A stretch of 64,000 nucleotides of DNA from an uncultured Robinsoniella sp. (GCA_900540475.1 UQGG01000040.1:1-64000), one strand, 5' to 3'; positions 15,860 to 24,684 are shown, counted from the stretch's first letter. Notes: generated from the sequence alone by a model not told the origin. A program made the numbers and translations.

Positions 15860-17136
15860 CTGTCTGAATTCCTCCCCAGGGCATGATCAGCAACAAACCT
15901 GATTAATTCCGATGCCGAGTTCCTCTGCAGCGGAAAGACACGTCCATGATACATAAAATAAAATAGCATGGACCAGTAAACCTCATAACCGCCCATATCA
16001 AATTCTTCTTCCGTTGGGAAATAGCCTGTGCATCCATTGGTATAGCCTCCGAAATAGAAAAAATCATTCTGGAGCAGCCGTGAAACATCCAGTGCAAATT
16101 CACACATTATTTCATTTGCCACACCGCACAGGCAGAACGTATCAAGGAACAAATACTGGACTTCGATCTCTTCCTCCTGTACGTCTGTCTTATTTTGCAA
16201 AAGACGCTGTACTTCCTTGAGCCACAGCGTACCATCAATGCCACATGCTTCCGCTGCTTCTTTGGCAATAGCAGCTGCCTGCTCATAAGACGGCACATCT
16301 GCAAATAGAGTAATGTTTCTGGAATATATGGAGATAGTTTTAAGCGGTCCTGGTTCCAGGGATGCAATGACCGGCTCTGTCTGCAAAAGCACCGCCTGTG
16401 CCATTTCGTTCAGCGCCGTTTCTGAGCGGATAAAACGGCTGTCACTGGCATCCGGCGGCAAAAGTTCTGATTGAAAATACTTTGGCGCTACATTTCCAGA
16501 AGCCCCCTGGGTTACCATAACCGGACAGTCATATTTAGCTTGTAATACATCCCTTACGGTGCCGAAGAAATCTGGTGATATCTGGTAATTATCCGCTTTC
16601 AGTACGTTATTGTGGACAGACAGGCGAAGTAGGATTAACTTCAGCTCTTCGTCTTTCGCTCCCCGGACTTCTAATATTCCGATCCTTTTGTCTACCGTAT
16701 CACAGCCGCTGCGCCGGTTCAAACCGATATCGGTATAGGCATTCCCCCATGCCGCGTATACAAAATCCATGTTTTGCAGTGCTTCTGCTACTCCGGATTT
16801 TACCTGACTGCAGAGAAATTGAAAATACTCCGGGGCGCTGCTGTCATTGGGTGCCGAATGGCTGTGCGTAAAACAGAGCATTACCTTCTCCCGGGGAACG
16901 GATAACAGATTCCCGATTTCATCCCTCAAAAACTCTCCATGCTGTTTGGAAAAACCAATATGGTCGATTGCGGCAAGGCAGCCCATTTCATCAGCCGACT
17001 GCCATATGGCAATCTGTGCATACAGGGGATTCAGAATGCCTTTTGACCATTCATCCTGCCGTCCAAACCCAACTGTCTGAATAGAATCCGAAGGGGTAAT
17101 ATCTTTTTGTGAAAAGCCCATTTTTATAGTGTTCAT
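15856..17136 (-). CDS. Neutral/alkaline ceramidase-like hydrolase
   Basis: 426-residue protein resembling the N-terminal domain of neutral/alkaline non-lysosomal ceramidase (PF04734). The opening GFSQKDITPSDS, the metal-binding FTHSHSAPNDSS (His91, His93), ISPDFFG and VTQGASGNVAP motifs are all family blocks. No signal peptide is visible, whereas many members are secreted. True ceramidases are longer (about 650) and have a C-terminal beta domain that is missing here, so the substrate may be a different amide or lipid-linked compound. It is the first gene of the Bce operon, with an ATGA overlap to the response regulator, an unusual partnership. Start has GAGGTAATCAA upstream. Confidence 0.75.
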   Translation of the reverse strand: MNTIKMGFSQKDITPSDSIQTVGFGRQDEWSKGILNPLYAQIAIWQSADEMGCLAAIDHIGFSKQHGEFLRDEIGNLLSVPREKVMLCFTHSHSAPNDSSAPEYFQFLCSQVKSGVAEALQNMDFVYAAWGNAYTDIGLNRRSGCDTVDKRIGILEVRGAKDEELKLILLRLSVHNNVLKADNYQISPDFFGTVRDVLQAKYDCPVMVTQGASGNVAPKYFQSELLPPDASDSRFIRSETALNEMAQAVLLQTEPVIASLEPGPLKTISIYSRNITLFADVPSYEQAAAIAKEAAEACGIDGTLWLKEVQRLLQNKTDVQEEEIEVQYLFLDTFCLCGVANEIMCEFALDVSRLLQNDFFYFGGYTNGCTGYFPTEEEFDMGGYEVYWSMLFYFMYHGRVFPLQRNSASELIRFVADHALGRNSDR

Positions 17137-17230
17137 TTGATTACCTCGTTTCTTTTTTGAATAATCTTCTGCTTTGATTTATGCGTTAAAAGATGTAAAT
17201 AAATTCTGGTTTATACTATTATAGCAGAGA

Positions 17231-17285
17231 TGGAATTAAAAACGAAGCACTGTATATTTTTTTATGCTTGTAATATACAGTGCTT
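17231..17285 (-). terminator. Terminator of the uracil-DNA glycosylase gene
   Basis: Perfect 13-bp stem, AAGCACTGTATAT (17245-17257) with ATATACAGTGCTT (17273-17285), followed on the minus strand by CGTTTTTAATT. It separates the glycosylase gene from the hydrolase operon promoter region. Confidence 0.75.
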
Positions 17286-17334
17286 TAAGATATATAACTA
17301 TATTCTATAGTTAGAAAATGATACTTTTATATGA

Positions 17335-17931
17335 TTACAGCCGAATAATCTCCAGCATGTTTGCTATATCCTCTGAAGCCATCTGAAACTTAGACTTTTC
17401 GATCAGAATATTTTGTCCCGTCATGATATAGGAAGGCATTATTCGGATGCCTTTATAGTAAAATTCGCTGTTTCGCATTTTATAAGTTGAAATGGCTGGA
17501 ATTGTATTTTTACCGGAGTTTTTTTTGCTGATCAGATTGAACGCCTTTTTTGCAACGTCCCCCATCAGCATAATTACTTTCAAATCCGGGAAAAGTGACA
17601 GCTCTTTTTCCAAAAACGGCAGGCTACTTTCAATCTGGTCCCGGCTTATTGCATATTCTGATTTTGGAACTTTTACTGCATTCGTAATATAAACGCCCAA
17701 ATCAATTATATCATTTATGGTGTCTGCGCAGGCACCTGCTTTTTGGAACAGAGGGATTGTCGTTTCTAAATATGCAGTCCTGCCGCCGCCGTAAAAATCT
17801 TGTTCTGAATCGCCTGGAACTACCTCATTAATCATCACAGCCCGGATTTTTTCAGGCTGAATATCAACATTACTAAACTGCATCCTATCGATTTTCCCAG
17901 ACAGACTTTCCAACTCTTTTTTTATATTCAT
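17335..17931 (-). CDS. Uracil-DNA glycosylase superfamily protein
   Basis: 198-residue member of the uracil-DNA glycosylase fold. Visible blocks are VMINEVVPGDSEQDFYGG (motif 1 equivalent), ITNAVKVPK, MLMGDVAKKAF and a C-terminal MPSYIMTG in the place of the HPSP-type loop. The canonical GQDPY of family 1 and the Fe-S cysteines of family 4 are absent, so it is a divergent member whose glycosylase activity and substrate are unproven. It lies 8 bp after the WYL regulator and is probably cotranscribed with it. Confidence 0.72.
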   Translation of the reverse strand: MNIKKELESLSGKIDRMQFSNVDIQPEKIRAVMINEVVPGDSEQDFYGGGRTAYLETTIPLFQKAGACADTINDIIDLGVYITNAVKVPKSEYAISRDQIESSLPFLEKELSLFPDLKVIMLMGDVAKKAFNLISKKNSGKNTIPAISTYKMRNSEFYYKGIRIMPSYIMTGQNILIEKSKFQMASEDIANMLEIIRL

Positions 17932-17939
17932 ATGTGCGA

Positions 17940-18851
17940 TTACTCCTTCCTGTGATGCTGCAATGCACGCCTACAGCGTTCTATAATGTTCTCTCTTAAC
18001 CGTTTCGGTGATATAATTTCTACTTGATCCCCAAAGGACATAATAAATTCATAAATCCACTGGTTTTCCGGCACGGATGCTGTTACCCGATATCCATTTT
18101 CCAGCTTTGCAATATCCTGATCATCAAAAATATCATATATACGATAAGCCATTTCCTCCGGAACTTGCAGCTCTATTTCCATTATCGCCCCCATATCTTC
18201 CGTCATAGGAAATACGGTATCAGCGGTTTCCATCTGTCTGCTAAACTCCTCATTTGTAAGTGTGATCTCCTTCATTCTGGAAATTCTAAAAAGCCTGTTC
18301 CCAGACCGGCAGCGGCAGTAAGCATAAAGATACCAGGCTCTGTCTTTATAAAATAATTTCAAAGGTTCCGCTTCTCTTCTCATACCAGTACAGGAAGACG
18401 AATAATAAGTAAAGGAAATGACCCTGCTTTCCAAAATGGACTGCTTCAAAGTTTGAAATATTTTTTGCTCGTTTTCTCTGGAGATTCCCCAACGTGATAA
18501 ATCAGCCTCAATCCATTTTGTCTGGGCAGTTTGAAAAACTGCGCCTAGTTTTGTCAGAATATCCTCTGCATCCTGGTATTGTATTGCGCCAAGACTCTGC
18601 AGTCCCATCAAAATTTCCTGCTTTTCCTTATCCGATAAGATGGATTTATGCAGGACAAAATGATCCAGCAGCTGGATTCCGCCCTTTCTGCCCGCTGTGA
18701 CATAAATGGGAATACCGGCACTGCTGAGCGAATCAACATCCCGGTAAATTGTTCGAATGGAGACTTCAAATTTTTCAGCAAGTTCCGGCGCAGTTGCCCG
18801 TCCTTTTTCCAAAAGATAATAGATGATTTTGAATAAACGCCCTTCGGACAT
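17940..18851 (-). CDS. WYL domain-containing DeoR-type regulator
   Basis: 303 residues: an N-terminal HTH_11 winged helix (about 1-60, RATAPELAEKFEVSIRTIYRDVDSL) followed by a WYL domain (about 130-220, SFTYYSS... EPLKLFYKDRAWYLYAYCR) and a C-terminal WCX-like region. Such regulators (YafY/PafC type) often sense nucleic acid or nucleotide ligands. The ATG at 18851 has GGGAGG eight bases upstream and is preferred over the GTG-type extension at 18869. It heads a two-gene unit with the glycosylase-like gene, suggesting DNA-damage or nucleotide-linked control (inference). Confidence 0.88.
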   Translation of the reverse strand: MSEGRLFKIIYYLLEKGRATAPELAEKFEVSIRTIYRDVDSLSSAGIPIYVTAGRKGGIQLLDHFVLHKSILSDKEKQEILMGLQSLGAIQYQDAEDILTKLGAVFQTAQTKWIEADLSRWGISRENEQKIFQTLKQSILESRVISFTYYSSSCTGMRREAEPLKLFYKDRAWYLYAYCRCRSGNRLFRISRMKEITLTNEEFSRQMETADTVFPMTEDMGAIMEIELQVPEEMAYRIYDIFDDQDIAKLENGYRVTASVPENQWIYEFIMSFGDQVEIISPKRLRENIIERCRRALQHHRKE

Positions 18852-19044
18852 CGGATTTACCTCCCTCATTTAGATAATTACTATCATAACATGTAAACCC
18901 TGACAACGTATGTCAATTTTTCAGTATTCTATTTTGAAATTTTTTTTATTTGGAAGTATTATAATATTGCATTTATAATAATATTAAACATCTTGTAAGC
19001 AGGGAATGATTGCATATGATAAGATATCAATGCAAAATTATACG

Positions 19045-19082
19045 AAAAGAAGACGCTTTGTAGAAAAATACACAAAGCGTCT
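19045..19082 (-). terminator. Terminator of the aldo/keto reductase gene
   Basis: AGACGCTTTGT (19051-19061) pairs perfectly with ACAAAGCGTCT (19072-19082), and on the minus strand the stem is followed by TCTTTTC. The remaining 200 bp to the WYL gene is AT-rich and holds only that gene's presumed promoter. Confidence 0.75.
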
Positions 19083-19102
19083 TTCCTCAGCTAACCATCA
19101 GA

Positions 19103-20245
19103 TTATTGAAACAACTCTTTTGCCTGTTCCATATGCCGAATAACCGGAACGCCAAATGGACATCGTTCTTCACATCCGCCGCAGGCAACACAGTCTGCCG
19201 CATTTGCAGACAACCCAAAATAGTGTGCTTTAATGGTATCCGGAAGTTCTTTTTGCATAGTGGCTAAATCGTAAAGCTTTTGTACCATTGCAATATCGAT
19301 TCCTACCGGACATGGCAGGCAATGGCCGCAATAGGTACATTGTCCCGAATACGCATGGCTTGGTGCCCCTGCCAGAACCGTTGCATAATCTTTTTCCTCT
19401 TCGGTAGCTGTCTCATAAGCAACCGCCTGATCAACGTGTTCGATTGTATCATATCCAACGAGAACACTTGCAACCGCTGGTCTGGTCAAAGCATAGTGCA
19501 GACACTGGACAGGAGTGAGCGCTACTCCAAAAGGTGAAGCTTCTGCTGAAAACAGCCTGCCTCCTGCATAACCTTTCATAACATTGATACCAACATTTTC
19601 ACGTTCACATATCTGATATAGTTCCGCCCTCTCCGGTGCAATTCCTCCCAGTTCATCAGCATATTTCTCATTGAAATACTCTGTCATATCCTCGGTAGCC
19701 GGAAGCATATCAAATGCAGGATTGATGCTGAATAAGATCATCTCTATTTCACCCTGTAATGCTGCAAGTTTTGCAACATCCGGGTTGTGGGTGCTCAATC
19801 CAATATGATGTATGATGCCCTGATCTTTTAACGTTCTTGCATACTCCATAAATTCACTCTGTATAATTTGATGAAACTCAGCAGCTTCATCCACAAAATG
19901 AATCATTCCCAGATCTATGTAATCGGTGTCGAGGCGGGTAAGCAAATCTTCGAATGCCTCTTTTACTTTTGCCATATCCCGTGTTTTGAGATATTGTCCA
20001 TCCTTCCAGGTAGAACCAAGGTGACCCTGAATGATCCATCTGTCACGTTTTTCTTTCATTGCTTTCCCTATATTGGAACGTACATTTGGTTCCGCCATCC
20101 AGCAGTCTAAAATATTGATGCCGCTCTCTTCACATCGCTTCATAACATCCTTGATTTCTTCTAACGTATGCCGTTCTAACCATTCCGCGCCAAGACCGAT
20201 TTCACTGACACTAAGACCTGTTTTTCCCAATGTTCTGTATTGCAT
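19103..20245 (-). CDS. Aldo/keto reductase with C-terminal 4Fe-4S domain
   Basis: 380 residues. The aldo/keto reductase barrel covers about 1-270 (start MQYRTLGKTGLSVSEIGLGAEWL, catalytic-type DYIDLGMIHFVD, ending SVLVGYDTIEHVDQAV). A ferredoxin-like tail at about 290-370 carries CTYCGHCLPCPVGID and CVACGGCEERCPFGV, which can hold iron-sulfur clusters. The usual catalytic Tyr of the barrel is not where it is in classical enzymes (N-terminal LDCWMAEPN), as in other members of this ferredoxin-fused group. Cytoplasmic; substrate unknown. It follows the alcohol dehydrogenase gene by 158 bp on the same strand. Confidence 0.87.
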   Translation of the reverse strand: MQYRTLGKTGLSVSEIGLGAEWLERHTLEEIKDVMKRCEESGINILDCWMAEPNVRSNIGKAMKEKRDRWIIQGHLGSTWKDGQYLKTRDMAKVKEAFEDLLTRLDTDYIDLGMIHFVDEAAEFHQIIQSEFMEYARTLKDQGIIHHIGLSTHNPDVAKLAALQGEIEMILFSINPAFDMLPATEDMTEYFNEKYADELGGIAPERAELYQICERENVGINVMKGYAGGRLFSAEASPFGVALTPVQCLHYALTRPAVASVLVGYDTIEHVDQAVAYETATEEEKDYATVLAGAPSHAYSGQCTYCGHCLPCPVGIDIAMVQKLYDLATMQKELPDTIKAHYFGLSANAADCVACGGCEERCPFGVPVIRHMEQAKELFQ

Positions 20246-20403
20246 TCTTTATCCTCGCTTTCCTGTACTGATGTATTTTTATATTACATCCAGTATAGCA
20301 TATAACAGTTTTTTTTCATACCATTATATGGGTACGCAGGTACCTGTTTTTACGGGATTTCAGAATATATACGCCTATTAGAAACAAGCGGAAACAGTGC
20401 GTT

Positions 20404-21450
20404 TTAAATCATCTTTATGACTGCCTTTATCACATCGTCTTTGTGATTTAAATTATAATCTACGCCTTCCATAACGTCTTTGAAGTCGTATGTATGGGAC
20501 ACGATTTCTTTGAGCGGGATAAGTCCGCTGCTTACGGCACTGATTGCTGCAGGGTAAAGATTCCGGTAGCGGTATACGGAATATATGGTACCCTCCATGG
20601 CGTTTAATGTGGCGATATCCAGTTCCAGTACGGGTTCGGGAGAAACACCGACTAACGTCACTTTACCGGCTCTTTTAATCAAGCGGCAGGTCTGAAGTGT
20701 TGTAACCCTGTTTCCGGCACATTCATATACCTGATCCACCCCTCCGCCCGGAAGTGTTTTGACAAATTCTTCGATATTTTCTGTTTTGCTGTTAAATACT
20801 CGGGCGGCTCCCAGTTCTTTTGCTTTTGTGAGACGTTTATCCAGGATATCCACTACATAAATCTCACTGACTCCTCTGGCTTTTAAGGACATCAGTGTTA
20901 CCAATCCGATGCATCCTGCTCCCAGTACCACAGCAGTTTCACCCAGTTTTGCATTGGATAATTCACAGGCATGCATCCCCACTGCCAGCGGTTCCATCAA
21001 TGCCCCTTCTAATGTAGATACATGGTCAGGCAGTTTAAAAGTCATGCTTGCTGCATGAGTACAATATTCGGAAAAGACTCCGTCTTTTTCTTTGGGTATC
21101 GCCATGAACTTTACTTCTTTACATAGATTATAATGACCCTTCAGGCAGTCTTCACAGTGTCCGCAGGGAACCCCCGGCTCTAAGGCAACCCGGTCTCCGA
21201 TCTCAAACCCAGTCACCCCTTCTCCGATAGCCGTTACTATGCCTCCTGGCTCATGCCCCAGTACCAGGGGACCATCCGGTATCCAGTTTGCAAGCCTGCC
21301 CTCAGCGTAAAAATGCAGATCCGACCCACATACTCCCACATATTCTAACTTAATCTGTAACTCTCCTTTTCCTGGCTGGGGTACAGGTCGTTCCTCCCAT
21401 TCCATTTTTAAAGGACCTGTCATAACTGCTACTTTCATTGTTCCTTCCAT
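20404..21450 (-). CDS. Zinc-dependent alcohol/polyol dehydrogenase
   Basis: 348-residue medium-chain dehydrogenase of the sorbitol/threonine dehydrogenase type. The catalytic zinc ligands are in GVCGSDLHF (Cys) and GHEPGG (His, Glu). Four structural-zinc cysteines lie in CGHCEDCLKGHYNLC (about 97-111), and the NAD-binding GAGCIGLV is near residue 178. Likely oxidises a sugar alcohol or reduces a ketose. Either of two ATGs, four codons apart, has an acceptable ribosome site. ACTAAAT-type repeats upstream resemble those next to the LacI gene, which suggests control by that regulator. Confidence 0.9.
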   Translation of the reverse strand: MEGTMKVAVMTGPLKMEWEERPVPQPGKGELQIKLEYVGVCGSDLHFYAEGRLANWIPDGPLVLGHEPGGIVTAIGEGVTGFEIGDRVALEPGVPCGHCEDCLKGHYNLCKEVKFMAIPKEKDGVFSEYCTHAASMTFKLPDHVSTLEGALMEPLAVGMHACELSNAKLGETAVVLGAGCIGLVTLMSLKARGVSEIYVVDILDKRLTKAKELGAARVFNSKTENIEEFVKTLPGGGVDQVYECAGNRVTTLQTCRLIKRAGKVTLVGVSPEPVLELDIATLNAMEGTIYSVYRYRNLYPAAISAVSSGLIPLKEIVSHTYDFKDVMEGVDYNLNHKDDVIKAVIKMI

Positions 21451-21512
21451 TTTTATAACCCTTCTTTCTGAATGTGATAATGTGATAAGATATTATAGTA
21501 CGATTGCTGATG

Positions 21513-21700
21513 AACTAAATTTTATTAAGTAATATAAAATAATAAAATGCATTGTGGTTCCTATTCTTTTGCCTGTGTTTATGTTTATTACAGGTATTAT
21601 AGCAACTCATGTTTTGCATGTCAATAAAATAAATTAAATTTATTTAGTTATATAAATATGTTTTTGGTTGTTTTTAAGTATATTTACTAAATTTATTTTA
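21513..21700. promoter_or_regulatory. Three ACTAAAT-type imperfect palindromes upstream of the dehydrogenase
   Basis: ACTAAAT-TTT-ATTAAGT (about 21514-21530), AATTAAAT-TT-ATTTAGTT (about 21631-21648) and ACTAAAT-TT-ATTTTAG (about 21685-21700) share half-sites with the palindrome ahead of the lacI-type gene. They are candidate operators. The region is very AT-rich, so chance matches are possible. Confidence 0.4.
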
Positions 21701-21741
21701 GCATCAGTTATAATCTCGTATTGGTACTATTTCTGGTGTTA

Positions 21742-21821
21742 TTATCCGAAGAGTATATTCGAAGGGTGTATTTGAAGGATATATTTCAAGGGCATATTCG
21801 AAGGATATATTTCAAGGGTAC
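21742..21821. repeat. Degenerate 13-bp tandem repeat
   Basis: About six copies of a 13-14-bp unit of the type TTCGAAGGRTATAT. Two exact 19-base copies, GAAGGATATATTTCAAGGG, lie at 21774-21792 and 21800-21818, a 26-bp period. It is between the dehydrogenase and the terminator of the LacI gene. The rest of 21451-22087 holds the candidate operators, this repeat and the terminator. A 75-codon frame at 21910-22137 has no recognisable family and runs into the regulator gene. Confidence 0.7.
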
Positions 21822-21925
21822 CACGTCCAGTGCCTGCCCCACTTCAGCTTGCTTTCTCAAGCGTATCCCATCTTAGCAGTCACGCCTGATCCTACAGATT
21901 AAATTCATTTCAAACCTTTGTACAC

Positions 21926-21963
21926 AAAAAAAGAACAGCCTCTTTCGATATCCGAAGCTGTTC
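21926..21963 (-). terminator. Intrinsic terminator of the LacI-type gene
   Basis: GAACAGCTTC pairs with GAGGCTGTTC (one G-T wobble; 21933-21942 with 21954-21963), then TTTTTTT on the minus strand. It lies 125 bp after the stop codon. Confidence 0.8.
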
Positions 21964-22087
21964 CTGTTCTATCACAGGGCAATGATTACTGTAAATATGC
22001 TGCCCTTTTCTATCTGGCTTGTTACGGAAAGAGTCCCCCAGACGATCCATTATCCGCTGTTTTAAAATTGTAAAAGTCCGCTTTGTG

Positions 22088-23098
22088 TTATAATCTTTTA
22101 ACACTTTCCCGCACAACCAGATTGGTGCCGACTTCAATCTTCAGGGACTGTTCTCTAGATTTTTCCATCTTCGATATAAGCAGATCTACCGCTGCAGGTC
22201 CAAAAATATTTTTAGGGACATTAATTGTGGTGAGTCCCGGTTTTACCACTTCGCTGATAGGCCTGTCATCAAATCCAACGATAGAAATATCCTCCGGCAC
22301 GCTGAGTCCGGATTCCTGGATACCATGAATAGCACTGCAGCCAATCAGATCATTCTCTGCAAAAAATGCAGAAGGATACTTTGAATTGCTTTGTAAATAA
22401 TTTTTTATCCCCTGCTTTACTTCATTTTCTGAGTATCCCAAATCCACAACGTATTCTCTGTTAAATGTCAGCCCGAGACGTTTTAACTGATTTTTATATA
22501 CCATATACCGCTCATCAAAACTGTTGATTCTCACCTTGCTGCGAAGATAACCAATCTCTCTGTGCCCCATTTCATACAGATGGGAAAGTGCCTTGCTTGT
22601 ACCCTGGGTATTGTTGATTGCAACGGCATCGATATCATTTTCCTGGAAAGAATTATCCAATACTACAAACGGCAGACCGGAATCTTTAAAAACAGCAAGA
22701 TCTTCATACTGCATTTCTACAGCAAATAGAATCAGTCCCTTGCAATTTGCAGCCCCCAGCAGATTTGTCTGCTCTTCCAGGGTCATTTTTTTATCCAGAT
22801 AAATAAAATTTAAGTGATAGCCGTATTTGCTGACACTATAGTTAATGCCTTCCAAAATGCAGGTAAAAAAGGGGGATTCATTGACGATATTTCCCCTTCT
22901 TTTATATACTGCAAATCCAATGCTCCCGTTATTTGCCACGTTCTCTTTTAACATGTATTCACAGCCAAGTTCTTTAATTTTATGAATGATTTCCTGACGC
23001 CTCTGATCGCCCACACCCGGTTTATTATTCAGTACCAGAGAAACCGTCGCCGTAGATACCCCGATCATCTCAGCAATGTCTTTTGCTCTTAATGCCAT
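22088..23098 (-). CDS. LacI family transcriptional regulator
   Basis: 336-residue repressor with an N-terminal LacI helix-turn-helix (AKDIAEMIGVSTATVSLVLNNKPGV, about 4-28) and a periplasmic-binding-protein-like effector domain (about 60-330, with FAENDLIGCSAIHGI and SIVGFDDRPISE blocks). The ligand is probably a sugar. Upstream of its start is a palindrome with 8-bp perfect arms, likely its own operator. Similar half-sites precede the alcohol dehydrogenase downstream, so that gene and perhaps the reductase are candidate targets. Confidence 0.93.
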   Translation of the reverse strand: MALRAKDIAEMIGVSTATVSLVLNNKPGVGDQRRQEIIHKIKELGCEYMLKENVANNGSIGFAVYKRRGNIVNESPFFTCILEGINYSVSKYGYHLNFIYLDKKMTLEEQTNLLGAANCKGLILFAVEMQYEDLAVFKDSGLPFVVLDNSFQENDIDAVAINNTQGTSKALSHLYEMGHREIGYLRSKVRINSFDERYMVYKNQLKRLGLTFNREYVVDLGYSENEVKQGIKNYLQSNSKYPSAFFAENDLIGCSAIHGIQESGLSVPEDISIVGFDDRPISEVVKPGLTTINVPKNIFGPAAVDLLISKMEKSREQSLKIEVGTNLVVRESVKRL

Positions 23099-23137
23099 AG
23101 TCCACCTCTATTACAATATAGTTTGCATTACGAATAC

Positions 23138-23160
23138 AATTTAGTTAATATTACTAAATT
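23138..23160 (-). promoter_or_regulatory. Candidate LacI-family operator
   Basis: AATTTAGT (23138-23145) and ACTAAATT (23153-23160) form a perfect inverted repeat with a 7-bp AT-rich centre, 40 bp upstream of the lacI-type start. Another ACTAAATT follows directly at 23167-23174. The position suits autoregulation. Confidence 0.55.
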
Positions 23161-23192
23161 TTTTACTAAATTGCAATAGAGAATATGAGACA

Positions 23193-23651
23193 TCAGCGTT
23201 TTAATGCATAAGCAAACAATCCAAGCCCGACTAAGGTGATACCAACGGACAACCCCACGGAAAGGCCTGAAAAAAACTGTTGAACAGCACTTGCATGATC
23301 TCCTGCCGCGTAGACCGGAATGCGGCCAAGCATAATCAGAAATAATCCGATAAACAGATTTTTCTGAGAATTCAGTTTTTCCAATAGTTTTAATAATTTT
23401 GCGATATTTTCATCCGCCATCTGATTCAGATTTTCATGGTCGATTGTTTCTCCCGACAGTAATTCATTCATGGAAATATGGAGTATTTCGCATATGGGCT
23501 GATGCAGCGACCAGTCCGGCATACACTTACCGGTTTCCCATTTAGAAACGGATTTGTTCGACACGCCTAACAGTTCAGCAAGTTTTTCCTGTGTAAGATT
23601 TTGTTCCTTTCTTTTAGCTGAAATGAATTTTCCTATTTTTATCTGTTCCAT
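23193..23651 (-). CDS. XRE family regulator with C-terminal membrane helices
   Basis: 152 residues. An N-terminal Cro/C1-type helix-turn-helix (KRKEQNLTQEKLAELLGVSNKSVSKWETGKCMPD, about 14-47) is followed by a linker and two hydrophobic segments (about 97-115 and 126-147). Membrane-anchored XRE proteins of this kind are common in Firmicutes beside transporter genes, but the target here is not evident. It lies downstream of, and in the same direction as, the MerR gene, with an 83-bp gap. Confidence 0.85.
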   Translation of the reverse strand: MEQIKIGKFISAKRKEQNLTQEKLAELLGVSNKSVSKWETGKCMPDWSLHQPICEILHISMNELLSGETIDHENLNQMADENIAKLLKLLEKLNSQKNLFIGLFLIMLGRIPVYAAGDHASAVQQFFSGLSVGLSVGITLVGLGLFAYALKR

Positions 23652-23734
23652 TCTGTCACCACCTCTCTATAACAGATCTATCAGATTCTAGCTGAGAATC
23701 CAATCCACCGGAAGTAGAATTTAAGTGGAATCTG

Positions 23735-24535
23735 CTAATTTTCCACCATAATTTCAACTTTCACCAGATATTCGTCCTCATCCTGCATTGCCATTTCATT
23801 AAGAGGATATTCCTCATAGGCATTCCCTATTATCTTCCTGTTTGTTTTATCCAGATACGCAAACAATCGCTGGTAAACGCAATGAGATTGCCCGTATCTG
23901 CACCTGCCATATGCCGTCGCATAGGAACCTGCCGGCTTGTATCCATTTGTACCGTGTTTGGCTTTCAGATAATATTGGTATACCGGATCAATCGAACTCT
24001 TCAGCAGATTCTCTTGCGCAATCACGACACCCATGGGACAGCCCAGATCCATTCCCTGTTCCGCTGCATAGTTGTAAAAGGATATGGTATTCTCATCCTC
24101 TGTCTGTCCCGTTTCAGAAGGAGGTCCCAGAAAAACAGGTTCCCGCTTCTTTTTCACAATCTTAATCTCATCCACATCTGTGATCAGCGCTTCATTTGCC
24201 ATGTCGGTATATAACTTCATAATTTCCTGCAACCGGCAAAGCTTTGTGATCTCCGCCTGAATTTTTTCTTCCTGTATCTGAAACAGGGCAATCATCTGTT
24301 CCGGCGTTCTGCTGCTGGCATACTGTTTAATCTCTTCAATCCCTATTCCCAGTTCCCGAAGTGAAGCGATGAGATACGCAGATCCCAGCTGGCGGCGCGT
24401 ATAATAGCGGTAATCATTGGCCCCGCGGTGTTCCGGAACCAGCAGTCCAATCTTATCGTAAAAAATCAGATTTGCCCGTTTTATCCCTGTGAGTTTCGCA
24501 AATTCACTAATTGCCATGTATGGTTTGTTTTTCAT
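23735..24535 (-). CDS. MerR family transcriptional regulator with effector-binding domain
   Basis: 266-residue BmrR-like regulator. The winged helix-turn-helix is MAISEFAKLTGIKRANLIFYDKIGLL with RYYTRRQLGSAYLI (about 6-55), then a coiled coil at about 80-115 and a C-terminal GyrI-like ligand domain. It is divergent from the ABC exporter genes, and the intergenic region carries a perfect 19-bp-spacer promoter facing the exporter. It is therefore the probable activator of that exporter, responding to one of its substrates (inference). Confidence 0.91.
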   Translation of the reverse strand: MKNKPYMAISEFAKLTGIKRANLIFYDKIGLLVPEHRGANDYRYYTRRQLGSAYLIASLRELGIGIEEIKQYASSRTPEQMIALFQIQEEKIQAEITKLCRLQEIMKLYTDMANEALITDVDEIKIVKKKREPVFLGPPSETGQTEDENTISFYNYAAEQGMDLGCPMGVVIAQENLLKSSIDPVYQYYLKAKHGTNGYKPAGSYATAYGRCRYGQSHCVYQRLFAYLDKTNRKIIGNAYEEYPLNEMAMQDEDEYLVKVEIMVEN

Positions 24536-24653
24536 TTTATCCCCCCTGCATCGCAGATCCCACCTCTGGACTATCCCTAAGGCTTGAAATAATGTCCAAT
24601 GAAAATCTCGAAAGTGTATTTTGTAAAATTCTTGTAAATTCTCAAAAAAACAC

Positions 24654-24684
24654 TTGACTATAAAGTTACTTTATAGTTTATAGT
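24654..24684 (+). promoter_or_regulatory. MerR-type promoter of the ABC exporter pair
   Basis: TTGACT (24654-24659), 19-bp spacer, TATAGT (24679-24684). A perfect palindrome with 10-bp arms (ACTATAAAGT, centre at 24667) lies across the spacer. This is the textbook MerR activator promoter. It is 52 bp upstream of the exporter start. Confidence 0.88.

Noticed and set aside
21742..21821. CRISPR-like array
   Set aside because: The repeats are only 13 bp, degenerate and tandem with no spacers; no cas genes are present.
21910..22137. 75-codon minus-strand gene after the LacI regulator
   Set aside because: It begins inside the regulator gene, spans the terminator and shows no family motif.
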